Counted from the first letter of the stretch, positions 26,105 to 42,100 are shown. The stretch: DNA of 64,000 nt from Chrysomallon squamiferum (GCA_012295275.1 CM022665.1:17522410-17586409); one strand, 5' to 3'. The notes: generated by a model from the sequence alone, not told the origin. Numbers and translations: made by a program.

Positions 26105-29100
26105 TATTAAAATGAGGCAGACAGATAGTGAACTGAAGTAGAGAAAAGGTTAAAAAGATGTTATAGTGGAAGATAATTATAATATGAGATATATTAAAAG
26201 ATGTGCATCTTAGACAGCATGAGATAATATTGCTATCATTTTTTAGTGGAATAAATAAATCTATGGTTTCCATACTCTGAGATTTTGAAGTAACTGTGAA
26301 TTTAATAGGTGATATATATGTTTGCAGTTGCTTTTATTTTCGAGTAAAGTATTCAGTCTAAAATGAAAATTTGGGTTTTTAAGACTTGTAAAGGTAGTAT
26401 GATTTAATTAATCTAAATTACATTGAAATGTTTTATTGGTTTTATTAAAGCAACACATTCAAGGAAATTTGATTTTCTATTATAAATGTTTCAAGTCTCC
26501 ATGTTCATTTAAGTAAGTAATTTAAAACACCTATAACATTACTGAAATAATGTTTATAAAAAAAATGGTAAATTATCTATACATATGCCATTATTACATC
26601 AAACATTAATCCTTAAAATGTGAATTACATTTTGTGATTTTTGATTTACTTCTATTTTTACCCATCTGATCAAGGAGTCTCTCCAAAAAGTAGTTAACAT
26701 TTGTTCAGTTTTATGCTCTATAAAACACTCACCGTCTATAATCAAATTATTTGCTGGTATTCTTGTTAAAGATTTAATAAAGTTGTCCATTTTGAGGATT
26801 TTTAGAGCATTCTACATTTTAGATTTAATATTTTTATCACTGTAGTGCTCCTATATTTGTAAACACGTTATTGAGGAATGTTTTAACTTTTCATACTGAA
26901 AATATTAACATCAGTAACTTTATTTTTATTATATGTGCTTTTTAAAAAGACACTTTCAGGGGATACTTTTTAACAAAACAAAGTTGTTTTCAAAATAATA
27001 AATAAAATGTAAAAAAGAAATATTTTCATTGAGAAGAGTAGATACATGTTTATATTTAAAATATATCAAAATTTGTTTTTTACTTTATAAAGCCTGTAAA
27101 CTGAGTCTTCTACAAAATGAACATATTAAAAAAAAAATCACCTGAAACGTCATCAAATTCTTGTGGATGGCTTGTTTTTTCAACAGTAGTAAGATTATTT
27201 TCAATAAGCTGCAGGAGCAACCATGAGAAAGGTAGTTCAGCACCAAAGGGAATTCCATGAATACCTGTGTTAAACGGGATTATCTCACCCAATTCTTGAT
27301 GAGTTTCAGGAGAAAGTAAATCCTGATACCGCAGTTGACAAACTGAAGGACTGTGAAGGATTCTTAACCACATAACATGTGCCCAGTGGTAATCAGGTGT
27401 GTTTCTTATGATATCCAGATTACGATTTGTGTCCAAAAAAGCAACAACCCCTGCTAAAACTGTTACGATCTTGTTCTCCAGACACTGAAGCCATGACCGC
27501 CTGAAAAGTTAATATTTCAGATACTAAAAGTGTAGTTAAAATAATTTTCTAAATAGGTATTAAGTTTTAAATATTTTCAGTTTGAAGTTTAATGCATAAC
27601 AACTGGCTTAAATCACTCTGTCAACAAAGAAAATAACAATTAAAAAAATTAATAAAATGTCTGAAAAGAAATCTTACCTGAACGTTCCAGCTTTTTTCAC
27701 AAAATCTGGTTTTGCTGCTTCATTGGAGAGCCAGTTAGAAGCAATATGGCCACTGATATCAATTTCTTTTTCTTCCAGCAATTTAATTATCATGTTACTT
27801 AAACCAGTCAAAAATGACTGTTCTTCACCTGGGCAAAGCATGAAAAAATGAGTTAAACATTGTAACATTTAAGTAGATTAAATTATTCTATTTCCAAAAC
27901 TTTAATTTACATTTTTATTATGATAATTTGTGAATTCATTTCCATAATTCATTTGTTTATAATTTTCTATAATGCATAATATTTGCATTACTAACTTTCT
28001 GAATTTTGGTTTTCCACAAAATGCAGAAGAATCTCTATTCTTTTAGTGGATCTTCTGGAGTCCTGTACATCATCTCTGACTAAAGCGGCAGCAGACTGAA
28101 TGCATCTTAAAATCAAGTCATGAAAGTAAGCAGGGATTTTCTGATGTTTATCTTCAACAACCACACAGTTCTCTGGTTCTTGTTCTTGAAGTGAAATTTT
28201 CTCCAAATCAAGTACTTGGTCTGAAGTTTCAGTTGTGTTATTTTCATCAATTTCCATATCTTCATCCAGCATGCCTTCATATTCTTTGGAGTCCATTATT
28301 TGTTCTATTCGGGTTTCTGTATATGTAACACCATTTGGCTCTTCTCTTGGAGCTCGACCTTGTAGCACGTTGGCTGGACTGTTTTTGTGTAGTTGATGAA
28401 CTGATGGAAGATTTCCTGCAGGTCGCAGTTCATCAATGTGAAGAGAATGCCACTTTCCTGCCTGGAATATAAATAAACAAAATTACATTTTCATCAACAT
28501 GGCATTATGAATCTCAGTGAAAATCACTGTTATCATTACAATTAATTAAAAATATTTATGTTTGTTTTTATTCTTAACAAAAAAACAACATTATAATGCA
28601 ATGATTTTTTAGCAAGCATTTACTATAAACGCAAAAAATATATCAGTACAAAATGAAACCAAAATTACTTGAAATTTTAGTAAATTTTCTACAATATTTA
28701 TAGAAAAAAATTTAATTTTTTAAAACTAAATATGGAAAAACCTGTAAAAAAGATTTATTCTCAATATTAATAACCAGATCTTTAAAAAAATAATAACAAT
28801 AATATAAAATATTAGAGACTATACCATGAATCCAGTAAAACAGCCACCAGCCACTCTAGGTAGCTGGACAATGAAAAACACAACAAAGTCTCTAACATCA
28901 TGAGGCAATTCATCTTCAACACAGTACTGGGCACTCTTGATCAAACTCATGTTTTTATCTCCAGATCCACACTGTACCATCAACAGTTTTAGTCCATTAG
29001 CTGACTTCTCAACAAAGTTTCTGAAACACAAACCATTTATTGTTTACACTTAAATGCATGCATGTAGGCTTGAAATCATTGAAGAAATGTACATTTACTG

Positions 29101-29150
29101 ATGCATTCTCTGAATGTCATATGGAAATCAAAGACCATGAATGAAACTGC

Positions 29151-29182
<32 letters not shown>

Positions 29183-32100
29183 TAATAATAATAATAATAG
29201 TGGCAATCTAAGATCTATATATTCACATTTGTTTAAGGAAACTTTTGCAAATATAAAAAACTTTGTAAATTTCAAATTTTCATAATTTTTCATCATTTAG
29301 GAAATTGAATAAAAATGTACTCCTTTGAAAACAAAGAATATAAATAAACTGATTAAACTGAAGTTCAGACTTTTCGACATCACAAGAGTTTATGTAAACA
29401 AACCTTATCTGCTGACAAAACTGCTGTTCAGTGTCAAATGACTGCAGAGTCAGAAGAATTATGTTGTTCTCTGTCAAATCAAGGAAAGACCTGATCTCAT
29501 CTTTGTCTTGATCTGTTAAAAGCTTTGAATGGGTTGTCACCTGTACCAGGAAACACCAATGTAAAGTTATATTATAATCAAACAAATGATATAAATGATG
29601 ACTTTTATTTGTTTATCTTTTTTTACACAATATCTAACAAAATTACCTTTTCACAAATCCTCTTCAACATTATAACATGCATTTACAAAAATATCATGAG
29701 ATCTTTTAGAATTAGTGTCTCAGAAAACTATTTGTTTTAATTATCTACCTGAGTAAAGAAACCCTTATTTCCTATCATTGTAAGTCTGTAGGACATGTAT
29801 TTGATGATGTCATCGTGAGGCTGTTCTTTAAAGTAAATATTGAACATTTTCTCTGCTTCATTGAACAGTCTGGTTTCTTTGAGTCGAAGAACAGCATCTG
29901 GAGTAGCACACCATAAAAGCATCTTCTGACAATCTTCCAATAACTGAAAGCAAACAAAACAACAGGCTATAAATTAAATAAATTTAAATACCATTTAACC
30001 AAATGACTGATTTCCATTATATAAATATATCAGATGTTTAAAGAGATGATCATAAAGAAAATTAAAATAACCTGTATTTTGCCAATTATAATAAAAATAA
30101 TTATTACCATACCTGCATGTTGTCATCAGTATGTTCTTTCTTTTCATCCCACATGTATAAAACAATGGCTCCAGTGGTATCAGGATGATAGCCCATGAAA
30201 GCATCAGCAACACTGACTTTCTGGTGCACATTGAATCTTTGAAGGTAAAAAAAAAAGAATATTATCAGTTGACAGTTTTCACAAAATTATATATTCATTA
30301 TGAATTAAATATTAATACACATAAGTTGATATTGTAATGTTTAAATTTATTGATCTGGAGAAGAAAAAAATGTTGTTTCATCTATTTTATTTGTATATAT
30401 ACCCAGCTCTATATGGAGTCACAAACTTGTGTGCCCAATGGTTCAGTTCTTCAGCTAACTGGCACTGGTCCTCATTCATTATGTTGTTTAGTCTTAGAAA
30501 ATGTTTCTCTAGACGGTTTATCAGTGGTATTGGAAACTTCTCATAAACCATCTGCTTTTCTGCCACCACAATCAACCTGAAATATAATAATTAAAAGAAC
30601 TACAGTAATCAAAAAAATTCTGAAAAATAATAATTAACAGAACTGTAGTAATAAAACAAATTCTGAAAAATAATAATTAACAGAACTGTAGTAATCAAAC
30701 AAATTCTGAAAAATAATAATTAACAGAACTGTAGTAATCAAACAAATTCTGAAAAGTAATTACAAAATAACATGCATCTACTATATTTATTATCAAATTA
30801 TTAATTTTTATTATTAATCCCAAAATAAAGCTTTCTATCCAACAAATTATTTCAATATTTTTGTTTAAATCTTAATTCTAACTGACAAACATTTTAAATG
30901 CATTATTTTTAACCAGATGATTTAAACTCCATTAGAAAAGATCTGATATACTGTGCCCAGAATACAGCAAAATCAGTACTTATTTTGTCATGATCACAAA
31001 ATGAAATATGCACTAACCATTAATACAGACTTGTCAAAAGCTATACATTTTAATTTTATAAAAGTTACTTGTGTTTTTTAAATTTAAATATGTAATAATG
31101 AAGTAATAATCATAAAGACAAGTCTCCCAATTGATGAAACCACTCTGAATACTACCTGAAATCTTGATGCACTCGACACTTGACACGGTGGGTGCCTAGA
31201 CCCAGATCCACAAAACGTTCTCCACCAAGTCGAGCATAATACTGTTTGGGGGGGGAAAAGAAGTTTTAATTAATATTTAGTGTTCAAATAAAACTTCATT
31301 TATGAATTATTATCACAAACATCAAGCCAAAACCTGTTAATATATTTATATAAAATACAAGTAAGCAATGGATATATTAATAATTTTTACACAGTGAATA
31401 TTAGAGTTGTTGGATGTTACAACTCCAAATCAATCCCTAAGTTTAATAAAAAAAAAAATATTAAAAAAAAAAAAATTTCTCATAAGTGTACCAGTGATTT
31501 TTTTTTTTTTTTTTTAAACCTGTTTCATTACTACTAAATGTACAGAAAAAATAATTTGGAAAAATGTGAAAGAATAAAAAGCCAGCAGAAGAAATATTTT
31601 AATTTTTTGAGGTATTTGAATATATAACATTCTAGAAACTATAATAATGATGATGATGATAATGATGATTACCTGGTTTAGAGCATCATAAAGACTCTCA
31701 TACAGGTTTTCAAGATTCAGTAGTATCACAGTGTTTCCAGTTTCCATGCACACTTTGATCCGATTAATGTTTCGGCAAATCTATAAATTAATAATTAAAA
31801 ATTATCCAAATGACTTAATGAATGCCTAACAGTATCTTAAAACATTTGTATATGAATGGTTATATGATGTCAAATACTTGGTTTATCTGCCAATAAGGAT
31901 ATAATATGATATTCTTTCTGGTTAGAGGCAGGGTGTGTTTTTCCATTCACTTTTCAGAAATCAAATTCTAAGGTCTTTAATATACCAGTTATGGAGGAGG
32001 CTCTGACTGGCAGGTAGAAAAACTGAACAGATTAATCAAGGATAACCCTGGCAATCTATCTCACTTCAGGCCTGCATTCTGACCTAATGAGTTACAATTG

Positions 32101-35100
32101 TTAACAGTAACCACTCTAACCTGTAGTCAGTATATGATTCACCCATGAGAATGTTGTTTCAACATTCAACACAAGTTGGGTTGGGAGTAAAACAGTCAAT
32201 CAGTCTTGATGGTTTCATAGCGAATACTAAAAATGTATATTAAACAGTCAATCAGTCTTGATGGTTTCATAGCTAATACTAAAAATGTATATTAAACAGT
32301 CAATCAGTCTTGATGGTTTCATAGTGAATACTAAAAAAACAGTATATTAAACAGTCAAAAATGTATATTAAGTCTTGATGGTTTCATAGCTAATACTAAA
32401 AATGTATATTAAACAGTCAATCAGTCTTGATGGTTTCATAGCTAATACTAAAAATGTATATTAAACAGTCAATAAGTCTTGATGGTTTCATAGCGAATAC
32501 TAAAAATGTATATTAAACAGTCAATCAGTCTTGATGGTTTCATAGCTAATACTAAAAATGTATATTAAACAGTCAATAAGTCTTGATGGTTTCATAGCAA
32601 ATACTAAAAATGTATATTAAACAGTCAATTAGTTTTGATGGTTTTACAACTAATACTAAAAATGTATAGTAAAACAGTCAATCAGTGTTGATGGTTTTGC
32701 AGCTAATGCTAGAAATGTATAGTAAAACAGTCAGTCAGTGTTGATGGTTTTGCAGCTAATGCTAGAAATGTATATTAAACAGTCAATAAGTATATTAAAC
32801 AGTCAATAAGTCTTGATGGTTTCATAGCTAATACTAAAAATGTATATTAAAAACAGTCAATCAGTTTTGATGGTTTCATAGCTAATACTAAAAATGTAAT
32901 ACAGTAAAAAAATGTATATTAAACAGTCAATAAGTCTTGATGGTTTCATAGCTAATACTAAAAATGTATATGGTAAAACAGTCAATCAATCAGTTTTGAT
33001 GGTTTCATAGCTAATACTAAAAATGTATATTAAAAACAGTCAATAAATACTAAAAATGTCAGTCAATGAGTGATGGTTTTAGCTATGTAAAAATGTATTA
33101 AACATAGTCAATACTAAAAAATGTATATTAAACAGTCAATAAGTCTTGATGGTTTCATAGCTAATACTAAAAATGTATATTAAAACAGTCAATCAGTCTT
33201 GATGGTTTCATAGCTAATACTAAAAATGTATATTAAACAGTCAATCAGTGTTGATGGTTTCATAGCTGTAATAATAAAAAAATGTATATAAAACAGTCAA
33301 TCAGTTTTGATGGTTTTATAGCTAATACTAAAAATGTATATTAAAACAGTAAAATGGTTTCAGTACAAAAATCAGTCAATTGATGGTTTCATAGCTAAAT
33401 ACTAAAAACTAAAAATGTATATTAAACAGTCAATAAGTCTTGATGGTTTTATAGCTAATGCTAAAAATGTATAGTAAATAGTCAATCAAGTCTTGATGGT
33501 TTTACAACAGTAATACTAAAATACTAAAAATGTATAGTAAAACAGTCAATCAGTCTTGATGGTTTCATAGCTAAAAATGGTTTCATAGCTAAAAATACTA
33601 AAAATGTAAATTAAAAACAGTCAATAAGTCTTGATGGTTTCATAGCTAATACTAAAAATGTAAATTAAACAGTCAATAAGTCTTGATGGTTTCATTTCAT
33701 AGCAAATACTAAAAACAGTGTATATAGTAAAAAAAATGTATATTAAACAGTCAATGGTTTCATATTAAACAGTCAATTGATGGTTTCATAGCTAATACTA
33801 AAAATGTATATTAAACAGTCAATAATGGTTTCATAGCTAATACTAAAAATGTATATTAAACAGTCAATAATGGTTTCATAGCAGTCAATCAGTCTTGATG
33901 GTTTCATAGCTAATACTAAAAATGTATATTAAACAGTCAATAAGTCTTGATGGTTTCATAGCTAATACTAAAAAATATTAAAACAGTCAATCAGTATGGT
34001 TTCATTAAATACAAAAATGTATATTAAACAGTCAATAAGTCTTGATGGTTTTATAGCTAATACTAAAAATGTATAGTAAAACAGTCAATCAATCAGTTGA
34101 TGGTTTCATAGCTAATACTAAAAATGTATATTAAACAGTCAAAAAGCTAATGTATATTAAACAGTCAATAAGTATATTAAAACAGTCAATGATGGTTTTA
34201 CATAATACTAAAACTAAAACAGTGTATAGTTTCAAAATACTAAAAATGTATATTAAACAGTCAATCAGTGTTGATGGTTTCATAGCTAATACTAAAAATG
34301 TATATTAAACAGTCAATAAGTCTTGATGGTTTCGTAGCTAATACTAACTAGAAATGTATATTAAACAGTCAATAAGTCTTGATGGTTTCATAGCTAATAC
34401 TAAAAATGTATATTAAAACAGTCAATCAGTGTTGATGGTTTTGCAGCTAATACTAAAAATGTATAGTAAAACAGTCAATCAGTGTTGATGGTTTTGCAGC
34501 TTATACTAAAAATGTATAGTAAAACAGTCAATCAGTGTTGATGGTTTTGCAGCTAATACTAAAAATGTATAGTAAAACAGTCAATCAGTGTTGATGGTTT
34601 TGCAGCTAATGCTAGAAATGTATAGTAAAACAGTCAATCAGTGTTGATGGTTTTGCAGCTAATAATAAGTCTAAATACATGTATATTAAAACAGTCAATC
34701 AGTGTTGATGGTTTTGCAGCTAATGCTAGAAATGATTAGTAAAACAGTCAATCAGTGTTGATGGTTTTGCAGCTAATGCTAGAAATGTATAGTAAAACAG
34801 TCAATCAGTGTTGATGGTTTTGCAGCTAATGCTAGAAATGTACAGCAAACAGTCAGTCAGTTTTGTTGGTTTCCTAGCTAATATTAAAAATGAAAGCTGG
34901 ATACCATCCTGTCATCTCAGAAAGACAAGCAGCCACTGTATCCAGTCAAACACCCACTGCTGGGTTCTAGCACCCAGGTTGCCAACAACTGATTTAAACC
35001 ACTGGATTAGAAAATAAATACTACCTGTGTATATTCTTGGTCTTTAGGAAAACTGCTACCAAAGATTGTTTTGACACTGTGCTGTCCTAAGACTTGCTGT

Positions 35101-35301
35101 ATTATGCCAAGTGCTCCATAGTTTTCAGTCAGAAGCAAAAGATACCGACTTTCACTGAAATAAATTAAAAATATATACAGTAACTGATGTGATATTTTGC
35201 ATTAACATCAGTTCTAAGGAACAAAAGTTGATTAAAAATTACCTTTTTATATCAGTTATATTTCTTATCCTACATATTTATTTATTTACTTATCTACCTA
35301 C

Positions 35302-35336
<35 letters not shown>

Positions 35337-36151
35337 TACATACATACACATTAATTTATTTATCTATATATATATCTATTATATTTATCCATTAGTTTAA
35401 TTTACAAAACAAAATCATTTTATAAAATTAATAAATTGATAATAACTGAAATTGTAATTATCTATAAATAATCTTTTTGTAACACATGTTTGTCCTAAGA
35501 TTATAAAAGTTGCCTTCTATTTTGGGGTAATTTTGCTGATTTATTGCAAGTAACTGCATAAGTCTCAAGTATGAAGAAAGATAATCAATAATTACTGATT
35601 TTTGATGTTTCTGAATCCAAGCACCATCTCCATATCAGTTACTTTTTAAAGTCATTATGTATAGTCAAAAGAAATTTGTATCACTAATCTAAGTGCTTAA
35701 AAATTGTCTTACAAAGTAATAAAAAGTCTAATATAAAAATCAGACCTGCCAGTACCATCTCCAAAGAGAGCTGCCTTTATCAAACCTGCTGTTGTATTGT
35801 CAGGGTCATCATCATGTTTCTGTTAATTATTAGAAAAATTTTATTATTATGAATTTGTAAAAACTAAATCCATATAATCATATCATGATAGCACATAATA
35901 AAAAACCAAACAAAAAAAAACCAACAAATAAATAAATTTAAAACATCTCAAAATGTCTTATGTCTCAAGACACAAAACTATTTTCAAAATTCTGTTTTGG
36001 CTTTCTCAACAATGAAAATTTGAGATCTAAAAATAAATTTAAAAAATTGAATTAATATTTCAGCAACAAATCTCTGGATGTACAAAGTATAACATTACAG
36101 ATAAAAAATAAATTAATTAATTAATTAATTTTTTAAAAAAAAGGATGTTTA

Positions 36152-36197
<46 letters not shown>

Positions 36198-39100
36198 AAT
36201 GATTTAAAAATCTAAGAATATAATTAAGTTTTCATCAAGAAAATATCATCAAAGTATAAAACATTAAGCAAACATATTAATTCAGTTTAGTATCATAAAT
36301 GAATAAAATTTAGACCTCTTCTGATATTGCAATGTGAGTAATTTTTTTCTGAAACACTTCAACAGGATCAACAGTATCCAGGCCTCCAAAGTTTCGAAGC
36401 ACTGCATGTTCTAGCTGATGCCAACACAGTAGACGATTCTGTTTTACTGCAAATGCATACACCATCTTCACTAGACTGAAATTAATAAAACATCTGAATA
36501 GTAATCAAATATCATCTTTTACTTATTATAAACAGTCTTGTTTTGTGTTTTTTTAGATCTAAATTTTATTTGGAAGTTATTCCATGAATCAAATGTAGTA
36601 TTATAATTAAGTGCTGTAATAATTGTAATTTTATTCAGTGATGAAGACTCATTTAACTTTAAAAAATTATAACAGGTTAGAAGAAAATGTAACTATTACA
36701 GCTATGACTGTAAATTTAACACAGTGCAAATTTTGCAAATGATGAATGAAAGGATCCTGTTTTCTGAATGAGATCACATTTTCCGGTTTCACTGAGTCAT
36801 TCCAACAGAATCATTCCATATTGCATGCAGTTATGTTATCATAATCATAATAATAATTTGTAAAATGATATTTAAATTTTAAACTGACTCTCATTTATAA
36901 TTTACTGAGAATTATCAAACAAATATGTTAATAATATAATTAGCCTTTATCTTCAATATTCTAACATGTTTTGGAAAAGGTAATAATAATTATATGTCAT
37001 AGAAATGGATATTTTAATCTTTTAAAAATCCCAGCAACAACAATGTCAAAAACAGTTTTGTTTAAATAAAATGTGACTTTGTTTGTATTTTGAAATTAAT
37101 TTTTACTTGTATTTAACTAATCAATTCTCTGGGGAAAAAAAAAAAATTATTTATAAAACTAATAAAACTGGCTGCAAACAGATGCCATTTTTACTTTTTT
37201 CTTTTATTTATCCATTATTTTTGTTATTTCTCTGGGATTTTTTAATTTTATTTAATTTTTTTTTTAATTTTATTTATTTATTATTATTTTTTTTTTTCTA
37301 TGGTTGGATCCTACTTGAATGTGTCATTATGGACTAATTCACTGTTATAAAACAATGAAACAATGAAAATTATCGGGCAAAGTAATTTTGATAATTTATT
37401 CTGCACCAAATATTTATATTTTTATATATTCACTTTGAAGATCAGTGACAACCTCCACTGGTTAAATATATATATATATATATATTTATATTTATAAATA
37501 CATACATACACATACACACACACACACATATTAAACCATAAAACTACTGCTACACCTAGCAGGCCTAATAATCAAAACAGTAATAATAAATTAATTAATA
37601 ATCTTATTACCTGCACTCTGTGAAACATTTTCACCAAAAAAAAAAATTGACCTTTATCAAGGATTAAAAAAGTAAAAATAATTTTTATCATACAAAGCTT
37701 GTGATCATAATGAGTGAGGAATTTATAAATGTCAAAGTTTTTCATGGTATACTTATAAATGTTATAATTAGGAATTGTAAGTACATTTCTAAGTTACTAC
37801 AATAGCATCTGTGATTGTTTTGTGGAACCTATATATAATAAAAACAAAAAAAAAAATATGTATATCCATATTTTAATAATTATGTACTGGTATTAGTATT
37901 TGCTTCATTGTAGCACTTGCTGTTATCAGGTTTTACCGCAAACATACAAAGCAACATTTTAAACAAGATTATATTCTTATTCTAACACTGACCAAATGCA
38001 GACAGTGTAGACTCCTATTAATGTACCTATAAAAGTCTCTCAGTCCAAAGAATTCACGTTTTTCTAGTGTTTCACCAAAAACTGCTTTATAAGCTTCAGC
38101 TAACTGAGGCAAGAGATATTCAATCTTCTGAAGAACCACTTCACAGGTTGCACATATTCCCCTGTTGATATACACATAATTATATGTTATAATTAAAAAC
38201 ATATTTTAACTGGAAAACCAAAAATTCAAAATATCAGTTTTTATCTTTGTATTCTATAGTGAACATGCATTAACACTAAACAAAAATAACTGCACATAAA
38301 ACATAGATTTAAAAATATCATACAAATGTGCATGCTGATATTAACTTATTATTTTAAACTTTCAGTTTAAAATAGCTCCCAAGGAAATGACTGAATTTAA
38401 AAGAGAATAAAGCTCTGACAACAGACTTCCTTTAACAAAGCAGATTAACCTTGCTGATTGTAAAAGTTCAGTTTCATCTGGAACATCTCTCTGGACAAGA
38501 ATGCCTCTGTTCATTTTGGCTGGATCAAGAGCCCAGTTGGAAATCCCAATAAAAGCAACCTTTAAGTAAAAATTATAGTGAACTGTTATCAGCTATAAAC
38601 ATAGTCAAATATCTCTCCACTTATTTCTGTATGTGGGTGCCTTTGCATCTAATATAATTTATATTAATTAGTAATCGGAAAATAGTGTATATAGCCTTCA
38701 AAAGTTTCACGAAACTTAGCAATATCTGTATAATGTTACAAGATTAATAACAACAAATGAAATTTATCTCACATTAATAGAAATGCAATACAGCTTTCAA
38801 CAAAGATACTGATTAATGATTTACAGTAATTATTCCCATTTAAATAAAAACAGTTTACAAAATACCTTTAGTGGTATTTACTGAAATATGATGATCGATT
38901 GTGAACTCATCCTCAAAGAATATGAAAATCTAGAACAACATTTTCAAAGTGAATTGAACTATCCAATAAAATTACAAGTTAATCCAATGTTTAGTATTTT
39001 AGTGAATAAATTAAAAATAGTTTTCTTGTTGTAAGTGATTGTTTGACACTGAAACTTTTGAACATTAAATATATTTTTGTCTCATTACTAATTAATATGA

Positions 39101-42100
39101 TTAAATTATACAAGATACCAGAACCTAATTGTTTGTTTTTAATGTGTATATCTGTGTGTGTGTGTGTGTCTGTGATCTAATCTTTACAAAAAAACGTTTA
39201 AGTGGCTGTACAGTTGTGGATCTTAAACTTATCACACTGATCAAATTAAACCTTTTTATATGGCTCTGGTTTTTCATCCCCCTGGCATCCATCTTCCAGT
39301 AATGGGTGGAGGGTCTTTCAAAAAAAAGAAACAAAAAGAGAGTAAAGCAATAAGGATTTGAATAGTTTAAAATAGAAAAGTTATAATGGGTCAACTGTAA
39401 GAGCAGATGCTGTAACTGTCAAAATAAAATTGGACAAAAGAAAAGTTGTGACATAATCAAGTTTACAGTAAAAGTGATAAGCTTTATGACATTAATGAGA
39501 TTGTAAATTAAATGAAAAACTAATATTTAACTTTTAAAAAATAATAAATACATTCTTTGAGAATATGAAACAACAGTTGCATGTTTATCATCTATTAATT
39601 TTCATTATTTAATCTTAATGAAAACACACCTTGAGAGGCATGCGAACTGAATCTTCTGCCAGTCCCACTTCATCCAACACGACAACAGACACAAATCTGT
39701 CCAGATCTTTGTCTTTCTGAAACTGAGCACACTGTCGGAAAGTTCCCAAGATACCTTCTGCTATGGACAAAGGACTACATTGGAACGATACCATCTGAGC
39801 CTTGTAAATAAATCAAATATTGGTAAATAAACTTTAATTTTCATAGAGTATTCTCCAGTCTGTTCTTCCAAAATGCTACATTTTTCAAGTTTGAGAAATG
39901 AAAATAATGACAGATACATATACTTGTTAACAGATCTGAAGATAATTTAAAAATATTTTATTAAAGTATGGATAGATTGCATCATAACACTATTCTAATA
40001 AGTATCAGACTGTTTTTGAAAAAGATAGCAGCATAATCTTAAATTCATTAGTAATATTACATTTTCTTATAATCTTTTGAACTCACTTGTTTCAGCTGCT
40101 TAAAAAGTTCAGTTCTAGCAGAATTGCCTTGCATTGCATCAGAAACAATAGTTTTTGCCAGCGATTTTGAGCTGCCAGGTTTGCCAACAAGAAACAATGG
40201 AATGCGTAACTCTATGCAGATGATCATCATGAACAGGTTTTCCTTTAGAGCTTGGTTCTTGGCAATATTGTCTTCAAGTTGAACATTATCAAGGAAGACA
40301 TCTTGACACCTATAATTAATGAAAGATTAATTGAAAACATCTTCACAGAAGGGTCTAAGCTATTAAAAAATATAATGAAAAAGAAAGACAAATTAAGAAT
40401 ATAAAAATTTAAATTAAAAATGTATACACACTTTTGGATATCATTAATTAATGATAAGACAAACAATACTGTTTCAATGTTTTATAATTGTAAAAATAAT
40501 TTAAAGAACTGCAGTTTTACAGATTAGTTATGCTAATATATATTTAATATCCAAGTAAACAATATCATTTTATAAATAAATTTGCTTTTCACAGTTGCAC
40601 CTAACCTTACCTTGTTATCACTTCAACAAACTGCTCTATTCCATAAGGAAGACTGCAAGGATTTTGAAAAAACTGTGTTACATGTTCATCATAATCTTCT
40701 CTGCTTCTCAAAGAAGCTCGGTAACAGACACCAAGAGCCAAGATTAGTGACTTTGTTAAATCATCAGGCCACTGCAAAATTGTAGAGAAAAAAATTAAAA
40801 TTAAAATGTGAATCCTGTAGACACAGAAAAATGCCTTTATTTTTCAATCTTACATTTCTCTACAATGTTAATATCTTTCAAATTTACAATGTGAAATGAT
40901 AATGAAAGACTTAGGTCTCACCCTCTGATTTTCTCTTTCATGATCTTCTACCTGTTCTTCATCTTCATCTTCAGTGATAATATCATCATTTTCCATCATG
41001 TCAAAGAGAATTCTGTTTCTCTGAGATTGCTGATAAAACCAGGACATAACCTTTAAAACTCGTTCAACATCTCGCAGGCTGACAAAGCTACATTCATCCT
41101 GAAGTAAAAAAAAATAATATTTCACTAAAATCAAATAAAAAAACGTTCCGTGACATTTTTTTGAATTTCTCTCTTCTTCATAAATTTTACTTTACAATGA
41201 CAATAAACTATTTTAATTAATATACAGGTTAGTGCATTATAGAAAGAAAAAAAAGGCTGTTAATATATTTTAGTGTGAATTCTCTTTATCATTATTCTGT
41301 TCATCACTGGTTCACTTTTTAATCTTAAATTCCACAAAGAACAGTTCTGCCAACAGCATCTGTGAACACTATGTTGAACAATTAAAAGTTTTTCACCTTT
41401 TGATCTCTCATAAAATTTTGTGACTCTATCAAGATTCTGCTGAGAACCTGAGCCAGGTCAGTTACCAGTGGCAGCATATTGTCATGAACCTGTGGAAGAA
41501 AAAAAATGATATAAATATATTAATGTAAATAGTATATATTTTTCAAACTGTCCGTACTGTCTTAAAACAAAAATTAAAATTAGAAATAATTAAAAATAAT
41601 TAAGAAATTTCAAAAAGCATACAATCATTTCAAATCTTTTATGAATTGAAAAACAGAACATAAAATGAATGCTTACATAACGATTCACCATTTGTCTTAT
41701 GTAGAGTTCTTCTACATTTGTGCTCAGTTGTCCAAAGTCCCAGACAAGTGGCAGCATGCTCTGTGGCAGTGGCTGTACCCGGTAAACAAGTCGCCGCATT
41801 GGAACACGACCTATCAGTAAAAAATAAAACTGAATATCATTACTGAAGTCTCACACACAGACACACACATGCACACACACACATACACACACAAAAAATC
41901 AGACCAAAAGACACAACAAATAAAATATAAAAGAAAACCTAAAAAGAAAATTAATAAAAATGAATTGATCTGACAAAAATATTTCAGAAAAGGATATGTT
42001 GCAGTTTTATTAATTGCATAATCAATAATTCTAAACATATGTTGGTTTTAGAAAATAAAAAATTGTTACCCAAAATAAAAATCAATAATCAAACAGAAAA

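Noticed and set aside
32187-34891. CRISPR-like appearance of regularly spaced repeats
   Set aside because: The units are contiguous with no unique spacers, they diverge from one another, and the array sits in a eukaryotic intron.
34808-35017. 69-codon plus-strand frame at the end of the minisatellite
   Set aside because: Starts inside repeat monomers and runs through unrelated intron; no splice or family support.
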